Shown here: positions 37,494-47,253 of the stretch, one piece after another
Layout: each line of letters starts with the position of its first letter
Numbering within the stretch: position 1 is the stretch's first letter
Origin: Ulvibacter antarcticus
GTDB taxonomy: Bacteria; Bacteroidota; Bacteroidia; Flavobacteriales; Flavobacteriaceae
Assembly (NCBI RefSeq): GCF_003688405.1
Contig: NZ_REFC01000015.1
Span: 186,001 to 250,000, forward strand
DNA length: 64,000 nt
Reading direction: 5' to 3'
Program-made: the position numbers and the translations under genes
Notes under the pieces: generated by a model
What the model was told of the DNA's origin: nothing
Databases searched by the model: none
What the model saw: only the letters and a program-made list of their open reading frames with translations

Positions 37494-38266
37494 ACTTGTA
37501 TTGTTGTGAAAATTTCTTCCGAATTAAATATCATTTCAGGTTTCCCTATGCATACTTTATGCACTTTATGAGTAATTGCTTGAAAGCAATTATTCAGTTT
37601 TGGCAACATCCCTTCTGAAACTAAACCTTCTTCGATTAGCGATTTATAGTTCACGGTATTTATAATTTCAATAATCGAAGTATCGTCCTCAATATCTTTT
37701 AAAACTCCATTTTTCTCGAAACAATAATAGAGTTCTGTTTCATAAGACTCAGCAAAACCTATTGCTAATTCCGATGCAACTGTATCTGCATTTGTATTCA
37801 AAAGTTGACCTAAACCATCATGAGTAATTGCACAGAAAACAGGTGCAATATTCAATTTTAAAAGCAATTCAAGCGTTTCTGTATTTACTTCTGAAACATC
37901 TCCAGCAAAACCATAATCTACGGACGTCACCTTTCTTTTTTCTGAAACAATACTGTTTCCATCTGCTCCTGTTAAACCAATGGCGTTGCATTTATGAGCC
38001 TGCAGTTTAGCAACGATTGTCTTGTTAATTTTACCTGCATATACCATCGTAATAATATCTAAATTCGCCTGATCTGTAATGCGCCTGCCTTCATTCATTT
38101 TCACTTCAACGCCCATTTTATCCGCTACTTTAGTGGCTATTTTTCCACCTCCATGCACGAGTATTTTATGGCAAGTTAATTTTGAGAATTTAGCTAGAAA
38201 ATTGTCCAATGCCGCATCATCATCAATGATATTCCCCCCAATTTTTACTATTTTTAAAACATCCAT
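37490..38266 (-). CDS. argB: N-acylglutamate kinase
   Basis: 258 aa amino-acid kinase family protein; KIGGNIIDD and LVHGGGKIATKVADKMG at the N-terminus, and GLTGADGNSI and NTNADTVASELAIG near the nucleotide site. It phosphorylates the N-acylglutamate of the arginine route. Packed between argF' (2-base gap) and argE (4-base overlap). Confidence 0.93.
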   Translation of the reverse strand: MDVLKIVKIGGNIIDDDAALDNFLAKFSKLTCHKILVHGGGKIATKVADKMGVEVKMNEGRRITDQANLDIITMVYAGKINKTIVAKLQAHKCNAIGLTGADGNSIVSEKRKVTSVDYGFAGDVSEVNTETLELLLKLNIAPVFCAITHDGLGQLLNTNADTVASELAIGFAESYETELYYCFEKNGVLKDIEDDTSIIEIINTVNYKSLIEEGLVSEGMLPKLNNCFQAITHKVHKVCIGKPEMIFNSEEIFTTIQV

Positions 38267-38268
38267 CG

Positions 38269-39204
38269 TTATAGATTTTCGAGTATTTTTTTTAGGACTA
38301 TTTGGGCTGCAAAAGTTCTATTATTAGCTTGATGAATCACCAACGAATTGTCCCCGTCAAGCACTTTATCTTCAACAACAACATTACGCCGTACCGGTAA
38401 ACAATGCATAAATTTTGCCGCTCCCAACTTACTTTTAGTCATCATCCAGTTCGGGTCATGGCTCATTACTTTACCATAGTTATTATAACTACTCCAATTT
38501 TTAACATAGATAAAATCGGCACCTTTCAAAGCGGTTTCCTGATCATATTCAATCAGCGAATCTTTGATAATTGCCGGATCTAAGTCATAGCCCTTTGGAT
38601 GTGTAATTAACAGCTCGACATCTATTTTCTGCATCATTGTTACAAAACTATTTGCCACAGCATGCGGTAATGCTTTAGGGTGTGGCGCCCAGGACAGCAC
38701 TACTTTGGGCCTCTTCTTCGTTTTTAATTCTTCAATAGTAATTGCATCAGCCAATGCTTGCAACGGATGTGCAATCGCACTTTCCATATTAACAATGGGT
38801 ACTGTGGCATACTTTAGAAAACTTTTAAGTACTAATTCTGATGCATCTTTTTCTTTATCCTGAAGCGAAGCGAACGCACGTACTGCAATGATATCTGCAT
38901 ATTGAGAAATCACCCGACACGCCTCTTTAATATGCTCTGCAGTTGCCGCGTTCATGATGGTTCCATCTTCAAACTCCAAATTCCAGGAGTCGTTTACATT
39001 TAAAATAGTGACTTCCATCCCAAGATTTTTCGCTGCCTTCTCCGTACTCAATCGCGTACGTAAGCTCGAGTTAAAAAATAGCATGACCAATGTTTTATGC
39101 TTACCGAGTGTAGAAAACTGATACGGATTCTTCTTTAATAGAATCGCTTGATCAATTATTTCAGAAAGATTTTCAATCGCAGATATGTCGTCGTAATTTT
39201 TCAT
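38269..39204 (-). CDS. N-acyl (probably N-succinyl) ornithine carbamoyltransferase
   Basis: 311 aa transcarbamylase of the ArgF' type. Carbamoyl-phosphate motif FFNSSLRTRLST (43-54, in place of the S-x-R-T of classical OTCase), and HCLPVRRNVVV near the C-terminus. In the loop TIMNAATAEHIKEA the residue before E90-H91 is Ala89; I recall that the equivalent Bacteroides residue is Pro90 and the Xanthomonas acetylornithine enzyme has Glu92, and that Ala at this site favours succinylornithine. Hence succinyl specificity is inferred. It carbamoylates N-acylornithine, avoiding free ornithine. Confidence 0.9.
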   Translation of the reverse strand: MKNYDDISAIENLSEIIDQAILLKKNPYQFSTLGKHKTLVMLFFNSSLRTRLSTEKAAKNLGMEVTILNVNDSWNLEFEDGTIMNAATAEHIKEACRVISQYADIIAVRAFASLQDKEKDASELVLKSFLKYATVPIVNMESAIAHPLQALADAITIEELKTKKRPKVVLSWAPHPKALPHAVANSFVTMMQKIDVELLITHPKGYDLDPAIIKDSLIEYDQETALKGADFIYVKNWSSYNNYGKVMSHDPNWMMTKSKLGAAKFMHCLPVRRNVVVEDKVLDGDNSLVIHQANNRTFAAQIVLKKILENL

Positions 39205-40325
39205 AATTCTGAATAAAGGGCTTCAAAAAAGATATCTAAATGTTGTTTCTGAATAGTAAGTGGTGGCAGGATTCGCAACAAATTCGAATTACTTGCACTT
39301 CCGGTGAAAATATGATGTTTGTATATAAGGGTCTTCCGAAGTTCTGAAACAGGGAAATCAAATTCCAATCCCAGCATTAATCCGCGACCTTTAATAGTTT
39401 TTAACTTCGGAATTGATTTCGCTTTCTCAATAAAATAAGTTGCCATCTTTGCAGCATTCGACATAAGACTCTCGTTCTCTATAACTTCTAATACTGACAA
39501 AGATGCCGCGCAAGCCAAGTGATTTCCTCCAAAGGTAGTCCCTAACAGACCATACGACGCCTTTATAGATGGATGAATTAATATCCCGCCGATTGGAAAT
39601 CCATTACCCATTCCCTTGGCCATTGAAATAATATCCGGCTCAATTCCATGCTTTTGAAATGCAAAAAAATCGCCGGTACGCCCAAAACCCGATTGTACCT
39701 CATCAATGATGAGTAAGGCGCCATACTTTTTAGTTAATATCTCTAGCCCTTGATAGAAGCCAGTCGTACTTTCATCCAATCCTCCTACACCTTGAATACA
39801 TTCAACAATTACAGCGCAAACATCATTCTTCTGAAGTGCTTTCTCTACTGAAATTAAATCACCCAATTCTATATATTCTACTTCTTGCTGGGCGTTAATT
39901 GGAGCTACTATTTTCGGATTATCGGTCACCGCAACCGCCGCTGAAGTTCTTCCATGGAAAGAATTTTTAAAAGCAATAACTTTCTTTCTCCCTGTTTGAA
40001 AAGAGGCAAGCTTTAGTGCATTTTCATTAGCTTCAGCGCCAGAATTACATAGAAAAAGTTGATAGTCTTCACATTTTGACAAGCCTGCTAATTTATTTGC
40101 TAATTTAACTTGCAAAGGATTCTGAATTGAATTGCTGTAAAATCCAATTTGCTGCAATTGACTCGTTAGACTCTTTACATAATGTGGATGCGAATGCCCA
40201 ATAGAAATAACCGCATGACCTCCGTACAAATCGAGGAATTTAGTACCTTTTTCATCGTATACAAAAACGTCTTTTGCCTTTACAGGCGTAATATCAAAAA
40301 GTGGATATACCTCAAATAAACTCAT
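39201..40325 (-). CDS. argD: N-acylornithine aminotransferase
   Basis: 374 aa class III PLP aminotransferase. PLP lysine K237 in SMAKGMGNGFPIGG, EVQSGFGRTG (209-218) and NSGAEANENALKLA (94-107) are present. It transaminates N-acylglutamate semialdehyde to N-acylornithine. It overlaps the genes on both sides by 4 bases. Confidence 0.94.
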   Translation of the reverse strand: MSLFEVYPLFDITPVKAKDVFVYDEKGTKFLDLYGGHAVISIGHSHPHYVKSLTSQLQQIGFYSNSIQNPLQVKLANKLAGLSKCEDYQLFLCNSGAEANENALKLASFQTGRKKVIAFKNSFHGRTSAAVAVTDNPKIVAPINAQQEVEYIELGDLISVEKALQKNDVCAVIVECIQGVGGLDESTTGFYQGLEILTKKYGALLIIDEVQSGFGRTGDFFAFQKHGIEPDIISMAKGMGNGFPIGGILIHPSIKASYGLLGTTFGGNHLACAASLSVLEVIENESLMSNAAKMATYFIEKAKSIPKLKTIKGRGLMLGLEFDFPVSELRKTLIYKHHIFTGSASNSNLLRILPPLTIQKQHLDIFFEALYSEL

Positions 40326-41122
40326 AATTCTGCCTCTTTTATATTGCTGATTTTATTGAAAGAAGCCACCATTCCCTGAATGAGCGAAGAGCTTAGTCCT
40401 TTGTGTTCCATTTCATTTAAACCTAGAATGGTACATCCCTTTGGGGTAGTTACACGATCAATCTCTTGTTCAGGATGATCGCCGTTTGTAATGAGCAAAT
40501 TCGCCGCACCTTCACTGGTGTACATGGCCAATTCTTGCGCCTCCTTAGCATCGAATCCTAGTTGAATTGCTGCCTGCGTGGTAGCTCTAATGAGTCGCAT
40601 CCAAAAAGCAATTCCACTGGCGCAAACAACCGTTGCCGCTTGCATTTGTGATTCCGGGATACTAAGAGTATGACCAAGGCGATCAAATATTGCCTTGGCA
40701 ATTTTTATGCGTTTTTGTCCAGCTTCGTTGCTACATAGACAGGTCATTGATTTTCCAACGGCAATTGCTGTATTAGGCATGGCACGAATTACAAAAGTAT
40801 CTGAACCTACGATCGCTTCAATTTTAGGAATTACAAATCCTGTAACAGTTGAAATGAGCACGTGCTTTTCAGTTAAAAATGGCACAATCTCATTCAAGAC
40901 AGCTTGCAAATGTGCAGGTTGAACTGCGAAAATAAGGATGTCCGATTCCCGAACCGCCAAAGTATTATCGGTAGTAAGCATCACATTTTTATATCCTTCG
41001 AATTCCTTTATATCATCTAAATTTCTCTTGGTCAGATAAAGAGAGGTTATCGCATTTGTGGTAATTAATCCTTTTGCGATTGAATACCCTAAATTACCCG
41101 TTCCTATAATGGCGATTTTCAT
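40322..41122 (-). CDS. proC: Pyrroline-5-carboxylate reductase
   Basis: 266 aa: Rossmann motif IGTGNLGYSIAKGL at the N-terminus and the C-terminal signature ATTQAAIQLGFDAKEAQELAMYTSEGAANLL followed by TTPKGCT. It makes proline from P5C. Its position between argC and argD suggests that proline and arginine synthesis are co-regulated here. Confidence 0.93.
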   Translation of the reverse strand: MKIAIIGTGNLGYSIAKGLITTNAITSLYLTKRNLDDIKEFEGYKNVMLTTDNTLAVRESDILIFAVQPAHLQAVLNEIVPFLTEKHVLISTVTGFVIPKIEAIVGSDTFVIRAMPNTAIAVGKSMTCLCSNEAGQKRIKIAKAIFDRLGHTLSIPESQMQAATVVCASGIAFWMRLIRATTQAAIQLGFDAKEAQELAMYTSEGAANLLITNGDHPEQEIDRVTTPKGCTILGLNEMEHKGLSSSLIQGMVASFNKISNIKEAEL

Positions 41123-41133
41123 AGTATTTATTT

Positions 41134-42114
41134 TTAAAAAAAGTTAGCTTTAAGTCTTAATCCTTCAGATTCTTGAAACCCTAACATTAAATTCATATTC
41201 TGAACTGCTTGTCCGGATGCACCCTTCAAAAGATTATCTAAAATGCTTGTGATTAGTAAAATATTATTGTGTTTGTGTAAATGAATTATGCATTTGTTTG
41301 TATTGACAACCTGCTTCAGATGAATATCCTCGTCAAATACAAATACAAATTCAGCATCAGTGTAAAAAGTATTGTAAAGCTTCTTGGCATCTTCTATACT
41401 TCCCTCGTACTTCGTATAAAGAGTAGCGAAAATCCCTCTTGAGAAGTTCCCTCGATTTGGAATGAAAATTATTTCCGAAGAAAACGTTGATTGTAAATTC
41501 ACAATAGACTCATTTATCTCATCTAGATGCTGATGTGAAAAAGCTTTATAATGACTTAAATTATTGGTTCGCCAACTAAAATGAATTGTTTCAGACAAAC
41601 TAGTTCCCGCTCCGGTAGAGCCAGTTACAGCATTCACATGAATATCATCTTTTAGCAAATTATTCTTGGCCAATGGCAACAATCCCAATTGAATCGCAGT
41701 AGCAAAACACCCGGGATTCGCAATATAATTTGCTGTTTTAATCCTTTCTTTCTGCAATTCAGGCAAACCATAGATATAGTTATTCTCTTTAAAGATGCTG
41801 TCTTTATTTAGTCTGAAGTCATTACTTAAATCTATAATTCTTGTCTTTTCTGAAAACTCATTGACTTCCAAAAAAGCTTTAGAATTTCCATGACCTAAAC
41901 ATAAAAACAACACATCTACCTTAGAATTAATTCTCTTTGTAAACACCAATTCTGTTTCTCCAACTAAATCTTGATGAACAGAACTAATCTTATTTCCCTC
42001 ATTAGAAGTACTATAAACGAAATTTATAACCACTTTTGAATGATTAATCAATATCCTAATCAATTCACCGGCTGTGTATCCGGCACCACCTACAATTCCA
42101 ACTTGGATCTTCAT
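41134..42114 (-). CDS. argC: N-acyl-gamma-glutamyl-phosphate reductase
   Basis: 326 aa semialdehyde-dehydrogenase family enzyme; VGIVGGAGYTAGELIRIL N-terminus, catalytic Cys136 in ANPGCFATA, and SGATG-like GSTGAGTSLSE. It reduces the phosphate made by ArgB. Overlaps argG by 4 bases. Confidence 0.95.
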   Translation of the reverse strand: MKIQVGIVGGAGYTAGELIRILINHSKVVINFVYSTSNEGNKISSVHQDLVGETELVFTKRINSKVDVLFLCLGHGNSKAFLEVNEFSEKTRIIDLSNDFRLNKDSIFKENNYIYGLPELQKERIKTANYIANPGCFATAIQLGLLPLAKNNLLKDDIHVNAVTGSTGAGTSLSETIHFSWRTNNLSHYKAFSHQHLDEINESIVNLQSTFSSEIIFIPNRGNFSRGIFATLYTKYEGSIEDAKKLYNTFYTDAEFVFVFDEDIHLKQVVNTNKCIIHLHKHNNILLITSILDNLLKGASGQAVQNMNLMLGFQESEGLRLKANFF

Positions 42115-43298
42115 GATTTCGTGTTTACCTGATGATATATTTTATTCTGATTACTTAAAATCTTAATAAATCCTTTTGCTTCTTCTGCAGACCATCCAAT
42201 GTTTTCCTCACCATAGCTTCCGAACTTGGCATTCATAAGATCATGAGGTGAATCAATTCCGTCGAGCGTGAAGTGATATGGTTTTAAACTCACAATAACA
42301 TCTCCAGTTACTTTCTCCTGACTACTTTCCAGGAAAGCCTCGATATTTCTCATCACAGGATCTAAATATTGCCCTTCGTGTAAATGCATTCCGTAGAAAC
42401 TCGCCAAATACTCCTTATGCTGTAATTGCCATTTTGTAAGGGTGTGCTTTTCTAGTAAATGATGTGCCTTTATTATAATTAAAGCTGCGGCTGCCTCAAA
42501 ACCTACCCGTCCTTTAATACCAACGATCGTATCTCCCACATGGATATCTCTTCCAATTGCATAACTGGAAGCCAAAGAATTCAATAACTCAATGTTTTTT
42601 TCAGGGCTATTTTCAATACTATTTAGAGCTGTTAACTCGCCATCACTAAAGGTAAGCTTTAGCTTTTCCTCTCCCTCTTTCTGCAATTGAGATGGGTAAG
42701 CTTGCTCGGGTAATGGACTCTCTGAAGTAAGTGTTTCTGCACCTCCAACACTTGTTCCCCACAGACCTTTATTCACCGAATACTTCGCTTTGTCCCATGA
42801 CATTTCAATTTTATTGGCTTTTAGATATTCTATTTCCTGTTGCCTAGATAATTTTCCATCTCTTATTGGTGTGATAATCTGAATTTCAGGTGCTAAAATC
42901 TGAAAAATCATGTCGAATCGAACCTGATCGTTTCCCGCACCAGTACTGCCATGTGCAATATATTGTGCATTTATAATTTTTGCATATTCAATAATTTCAA
43001 TAGCTTGAATAATACGCTCTGCACTGACCGATAATGGATAGGTATTGTTTTTAAGAACATTTCCGAAGATTAGAAACTTCACCACTTTATGGTAAAATGT
43101 GGATACCGCATCGATATTTTTATAAGTTGTAACGCCCATTTTATAGGCATTTGCTTCAATTTCACTAATTTCTGAAGGTGTAAATCCACCGGTATTCACT
43201 GATACTGCATGGACTTCAAAACCCTTCTCTTTCGATAAGTGCACGGCACAATATGAAGTGTCTAAACCTCCGCTATAAGCTAAAACTAACTTTTTCAT
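42111..43298 (-). CDS. argG: Argininosuccinate synthase
   Basis: 395 aa ATP-pyrophosphatase; AYSGGLDTSY (7-16, PP-loop), AHGSTGAGNDQVRFD, and SVNKGLWGTSVGGAETL. It joins citrulline to aspartate. Second gene of the operon, overlapping the GNAT gene by 4 bases. The sequence is of the divergent Bacteroidota type, but all motifs are present. Confidence 0.95.
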   Translation of the reverse strand: MKKLVLAYSGGLDTSYCAVHLSKEKGFEVHAVSVNTGGFTPSEISEIEANAYKMGVTTYKNIDAVSTFYHKVVKFLIFGNVLKNNTYPLSVSAERIIQAIEIIEYAKIINAQYIAHGSTGAGNDQVRFDMIFQILAPEIQIITPIRDGKLSRQQEIEYLKANKIEMSWDKAKYSVNKGLWGTSVGGAETLTSESPLPEQAYPSQLQKEGEEKLKLTFSDGELTALNSIENSPEKNIELLNSLASSYAIGRDIHVGDTIVGIKGRVGFEAAAALIIIKAHHLLEKHTLTKWQLQHKEYLASFYGMHLHEGQYLDPVMRNIEAFLESSQEKVTGDVIVSLKPYHFTLDGIDSPHDLMNAKFGSYGEENIGWSAEEAKGFIKILSNQNKIYHQVNTKS

Positions 43299-43912
43299 TT
43301 TTTCTCCTTTTTTAAAAACATGCTTTCTTTGATATGCTTAAGCCTATTAAATACTTTTTCTTTAATCTGTTTCTTTCCTTTCAATTCTTTTTTGGAAGGA
43401 TCGTATAACATTCCGGTACACAAACACATTTTTTGTTCAGTACGTTGCAAGACGTCATAGTTTTTACATGTTTGACAGCCATTCCAGAAACTTTGATCGT
43501 CTGTTAATTCAGAAAAAGTAACAGGTTTGTAGCCAAGGTCATTGTTCATTTTCATAACGGCTAAACCTGTAGTTATACTAAATACTTTTGCGTCTGGAAA
43601 CTTGGTTCGTGAATGTTCGAAAATCTTTAGTTTTATCTTTTTCGCCAGGCCTTGTTCTCTAAAATCGGGATGAACAATTAAGCCCGAATTCGCGACGAAC
43701 TTACCGTGACTCCACACTTCGATATAGCAAAAGCCCGCAAAAACATCTCCCTCTAATGCGATAACAGCATTACCATTCTCCATTTTAGTAATAATATATT
43801 CGGGAGTTCGCTTCGCTATTCCGGTGCCTCTTACTTTGGCCGATTCATCTATGGTTTCAGATATAATAGTAGCGTACACACCATGTGATTTATTGGCAAT
43901 AACAATTTCCAT
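43295..43912 (-). CDS. GNAT-family N-acyltransferase heading the arginine operon
   Basis: 205 aa. The GNAT acetyl-CoA site is visible as VHPDFREQGLAKKIKLK, with a C-terminal cysteine cluster C-x2-C ... C-x-C (FWNGCQTCKNYD, KMCLCTGM) and a Lys-rich tail. No argA or argJ is present in the window, so this is the obvious candidate for the N-acylglutamate synthase step; I recall GNAT proteins with this placement in related genomes but no activity is shown by the sequence. First gene downstream of the promoter and palindrome at 44030-44051. Confidence 0.82.
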   Translation of the reverse strand: MEIVIANKSHGVYATIISETIDESAKVRGTGIAKRTPEYIITKMENGNAVIALEGDVFAGFCYIEVWSHGKFVANSGLIVHPDFREQGLAKKIKLKIFEHSRTKFPDAKVFSITTGLAVMKMNNDLGYKPVTFSELTDDQSFWNGCQTCKNYDVLQRTEQKMCLCTGMLYDPSKKELKGKKQIKEKVFNRLKHIKESMFLKKEKK

Positions 43913-44029
43913 TGCTCTGATTTTTAATTATAAACATTAATATTTTTTCGGAAAGAGAACCGGACTCACCTAAGTTCTAAAATAGAAGCTCACCCAAAGG
44001 GCGACGAAGAAAATATGAGCGTAGCCTAT

Positions 44030-44037
44030 CAAAGTTA
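44030..44037 (-). promoter_or_regulatory. arg operon -7 box (TAACTTTG)
   Basis: Exact TAnnTTTG on the minus strand, about 110 bases before the GNAT start. No TTTG was found at -33 spacing, consistent with a regulated promoter. The box is overlapped by the palindrome 44034-44051. Confidence 0.55.
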
Positions 44038-44051
44038 TAAATGTTTATAAC
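44034..44051. promoter_or_regulatory. Perfect palindrome, candidate arginine-repressor operator
   Basis: GTTATAAATGTTTATAAC: 8-bp perfect arms around TG, 18 bases, the length and AT-rich character of ARG boxes. It overlaps the -7 box of the arginine operon, so bound protein would block RNA polymerase. No argR gene is in the window. Confidence 0.6.
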
Positions 44052-44378
44052 TAATTTTTGTAGGCAATCTATGTTGTAAGTTGTAATCAATGTGAAAAAA
44101 TAAAATTAACGTATCGTTTTAATAGGTCGAAAAATAAAAATATTAGCGACGGGGTTGGCGCAAGAACCAACTCGGAATAGAAGTACGTATTTTATTTTGT
44201 AAAGAATTCATTGACACAAAACTATACTTTTATTTTTAATATTGTCCTTAAAATATTGTCTTTTTAAAAACTCTTATCAAATTCGCAATCTTACGCTTAC
44301 AAAATATAAATGCTTCATTTATAAATTGCTCCGTTAAGAATATTCAAATAATTCTTAAATCCAATTGCCAAATATTGA

Positions 44379-45956
44379 CTATAAAATATAATCGGTACTA
44401 ATAAAATTTGATGCCTTACTATCAAGTATTTCATTTAATATAGCATTGTTATAGGCGTTATCCTTTGAAGCAACAAATGTTCTAATTGAAAAAGAACGAA
44501 TCGCATCATGAACACTCAAAGTTGCTACGGCCGAATCTTTTCTGCCGGTAAAAGGATAGGCATCCGGGCCACGCTGACATGAGCTATTTAAATTAACTCG
44601 ACAAACGAGATTTACCAAGGTATCGATTAAAGAAGCAAGGGTTTTGACATCTTTTCCAAATACGCTCACTTGTTGACCGTAGTTAGATTCTGCCATATCA
44701 TCTAGTGGTTCTTCAATATCATTAAATGAAACAATTGGAACTACTGGTCCAAATTGCTCTTCCTGAAATACTCTCATCTCCTTATTCACAGGATATAGAA
44801 CAGCAGGAAAAACATAATTATTTGAGGTTTCTCCCCCTTTTTTATTCAGAATTTTGGCTCCTTTTTCTAAAGCATCATCAATCAATTCCTGAATATACGC
44901 CGGTTTGCCAGGTTCCGGAAGTGGCGTCAATTTTACACCATCCTCCCAAGGATTTCCAAATTTAAGGGCATCAACTCGCGCTGAAAATCGCTTATTAAAC
45001 TCTTCTATAATGGACTCATGCACATATAAAATTTTTAAAGCGGTGCATCGCTGTCCGTTAAAGGATAGAGTTCCCGCAATGCACTCGTCTATTGCTAAAT
45101 CTAAATCGGCATCGGGTAAAACAATGGCCGGATTTTTAGCTTCCAATCCTAATACCAATCGCAATCTGTTTTGTCTGGGATGTACATTTTGAAGTGCATT
45201 AGCAGAAGTACTGTTTCCAATCAATGCCAGGACATTCACTTTTCCAGTCTCCATAATGGGCGTTGCAACAGTTCTGCCTCGACCATAAATAATATTAACC
45301 GCACCTTTTGGAAAACTGCTTCGGAAGGCTTCCAATAAAGGTGAAATTAACAAGACCCCGTGTTTCGCCGGTTTAAAAATTACTGTATTCCCAACAATTA
45401 ATGCAGGAATCAAAAGTGCAAAAGTCTCATTTAGTGGGTAATTATAAGGTCCCAAACAAAGAACAACCCCAAGGGGTCCACGTCTTATATGTGCATATAC
45501 TCCGTCTTGCTTTTCGAATTTCGCATTGCGCCTGTCAAGTTGCTTGTAGTCTTCGATTGTGTCATTAATATAGTCTACAGTTCTGTCAAATTCCTTTTCA
45601 GAATCCGGAAGGTTTTTGCCAATCTCCCACATCAATAATTTTACAACTTCTGCCCGCTTGGTTTTCATTTGTTTTACAAAATTCTCCATGCAGGCAATTC
45701 TATCGATTACCTTCATTGTAGGCCACGACCCTTTACCTTTATCATAGGCATCACAAGCAGCATCTAATGCCTCTAAAGCTTCATCTTTACCTAACTGTGG
45801 TATACTCCCCAATAAGGTGGGCTTATAATCTTCAGTTGAAGAGATCGTTGAATAAACTTCGGTTGTTTTACCTTTCCAAGGCTTTAATTCCCCTGAAACG
45901 AGATAGCTATTTTGATTAATTAAGGACGTTATTTTATAAGCTTCTGGAATATCCAT
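44379..45956 (-). CDS. gapN: NADP-dependent non-phosphorylating glyceraldehyde-3-phosphate dehydrogenase-type aldehyde dehydrogenase
   Basis: 525 aa aldehyde dehydrogenase. Catalytic Cys304 (FNGQRCTAL), oxyanion Asn172 (LGPYNYPLN), and Glu272 in GLEAKNP in place of the common ELGGKNP. The N-terminal ~20 residues and the GLEAKNP variant resemble Bacteroidota GapN proteins, which oxidise glyceraldehyde-3-phosphate to 3-phosphoglycerate with NADPH formation. It follows ilvA by 28 bases in the same direction, so it is probably co-transcribed with the NADPH-consuming ilv genes. Substrate is inferred; another aldehyde is possible. Confidence 0.82.
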   Translation of the reverse strand: MDIPEAYKITSLINQNSYLVSGELKPWKGKTTEVYSTISSTEDYKPTLLGSIPQLGKDEALEALDAACDAYDKGKGSWPTMKVIDRIACMENFVKQMKTKRAEVVKLLMWEIGKNLPDSEKEFDRTVDYINDTIEDYKQLDRRNAKFEKQDGVYAHIRRGPLGVVLCLGPYNYPLNETFALLIPALIVGNTVIFKPAKHGVLLISPLLEAFRSSFPKGAVNIIYGRGRTVATPIMETGKVNVLALIGNSTSANALQNVHPRQNRLRLVLGLEAKNPAIVLPDADLDLAIDECIAGTLSFNGQRCTALKILYVHESIIEEFNKRFSARVDALKFGNPWEDGVKLTPLPEPGKPAYIQELIDDALEKGAKILNKKGGETSNNYVFPAVLYPVNKEMRVFQEEQFGPVVPIVSFNDIEEPLDDMAESNYGQQVSVFGKDVKTLASLIDTLVNLVCRVNLNSSCQRGPDAYPFTGRKDSAVATLSVHDAIRSFSIRTFVASKDNAYNNAILNEILDSKASNFISTDYIL

Positions 45957-45984
45957 GAATGTTGAGTTTATTATTATTGTCTTG

Positions 45985-47247
45985 TTAAACCAAAAATTGA
46001 AATAAATCTGGCTTGTTATTCAAATAGTCTCCATAAAAATTATGAAGCTTCAATTTTGTAATTAATGGTTCTAAATCATTTGGTGATTTAAGTTCTACAC
46101 CAACCACAGCGACATCGTTATCTCTATTGGCTTTTTTAGTGTATTCAAAATGTGTAATATCATCGTTAGGTCCCAAAATATCTACAACAAATTCTCGCAG
46201 AGCTCCGGCCCTTTGTGGAAACTTAATAATAAAATAATGTTTTAAGTTCGCATAAAGTAGTGCCCTTTCTTTAATTTCAGGAGTGCGCGTAATATCGTTA
46301 TTGCTTCCACTTACAATACAAACTACATTTTTCCCCTTTATCTCTTCTTTATAGTAGTCCAATGCCGCTATACTCAACGCCCCCGCTGGCTCAACAATAA
46401 TGGCATCTTTATTATAAAGTTCTAATATGGTCTGACATATTTTGCCCTCAGGAACAGTTATCATAGCGTCCAAATTTTCCTTGCAAATGGCAAAGGTCAT
46501 ATTACCTACTTTTCGAACTGCGGCCCCGTCAACGAAACTTTCTATGTGTTTAATTTCAGTATTTCTGTTATTGCGTATTGAAGTGGACATTGAGGGTGCG
46601 CCTTCTGGTTCAACTCCAATAATTTTTGTATTTGGCGATACGAGTTTAAACAAGGTTGAAAGGCCTGAAGCCAGACCTCCACCACCTACCGGAAGAAAAA
46701 TGTAATCAACTGGTTTTTCAGTTTGTTTCAAAATTTCCAAGCCTATGGTCGCTTGGCCTTCAATAACTTTCTCATCATTAAATGGATGAATGAAATTTCC
46801 GCTGAGTCGTTCACATTCCAACATAGCTGAAACATAAGCATCGTCGAAGGTATCACCTCCTAGCACAATTTCTATAAACTCTTCACCAAACATTTTAACC
46901 TGTTCGACCTTCTGATTTGAAGTAGGAGAAGGCATAAAAATTGTTCCCTTTATTTTTAATAATTTACATGATAGTGCAACTCCCTGGGCGTGATTACCGG
47001 CACTAGCGCAGACAATACCATTTTCAACTTCGGAAGCTGTTAAAGAAGCCATTTTGTTGTATGCGCCTCTTATTTTATAAGAACGTACTTCTTGCAGATC
47101 TTCCCGTTTGAACAATACGTTAGATTCAAATTGCTGAGAATACCGGGTATTTTGAGTTAAAGGTGTCACGGAGGCAACCCCCTTTAATTTCAAGGCGGCC
47201 GCTTCAATAGCTTGTACAGTAGGAAAGTATGTTAAGGTTGTATGCAT
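45985..47247 (-). CDS. ilvA: Threonine dehydratase, biosynthetic
   Basis: 420 aa. PLP domain (1-320) with K58 in [19 protein letters not shown] and GGGGLASGL, followed by one C-terminal ACT-like domain (about 335-420; [12 protein letters not shown]). E. coli IlvA has two regulatory modules (514 aa), so this shorter type has a reduced regulatory region. It makes 2-ketobutyrate for isoleucine. Six bases after ilvC. Confidence 0.95.
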   Translation of the reverse strand: MHTTLTYFPTVQAIEAAALKLKGVASVTPLTQNTRYSQQFESNVLFKREDLQEVRSYKIRGAYNKMASLTASEVENGIVCASAGNHAQGVALSCKLLKIKGTIFMPSPTSNQKVEQVKMFGEEFIEIVLGGDTFDDAYVSAMLECERLSGNFIHPFNDEKVIEGQATIGLEILKQTEKPVDYIFLPVGGGGLASGLSTLFKLVSPNTKIIGVEPEGAPSMSTSIRNNRNTEIKHIESFVDGAAVRKVGNMTFAICKENLDAMITVPEGKICQTILELYNKDAIIVEPAGALSIAALDYYKEEIKGKNVVCIVSGSNNDITRTPEIKERALLYANLKHYFIIKFPQRAGALREFVVDILGPNDDITHFEYTKKANRDNDVAVVGVELKSPNDLEPLITKLKLHNFYGDYLNNKPDLFQFLV

Positions 47248-47253
47248 ATTTTA

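Larger units (their letters stand above)
43913..44378. other. 466-base gap upstream of the arginine operon
   Basis: Besides the promoter and palindrome, this gap holds a minus-strand TAGTTTTG box at 44217-44224 without a -33 partner and a small hairpin (GTTGG/CCAAC, 44154-44171) that might end gapN transcription. The remainder is AT-rich, and I saw no ORF or RNA motif in it. Confidence 0.5.

Noticed and set aside
43913-44378. Hidden tRNA or T-box in the 466-base gap
   Set aside because: No TTCGA/T-loop pattern, no T-box sequence and no cloverleaf arms could be found.
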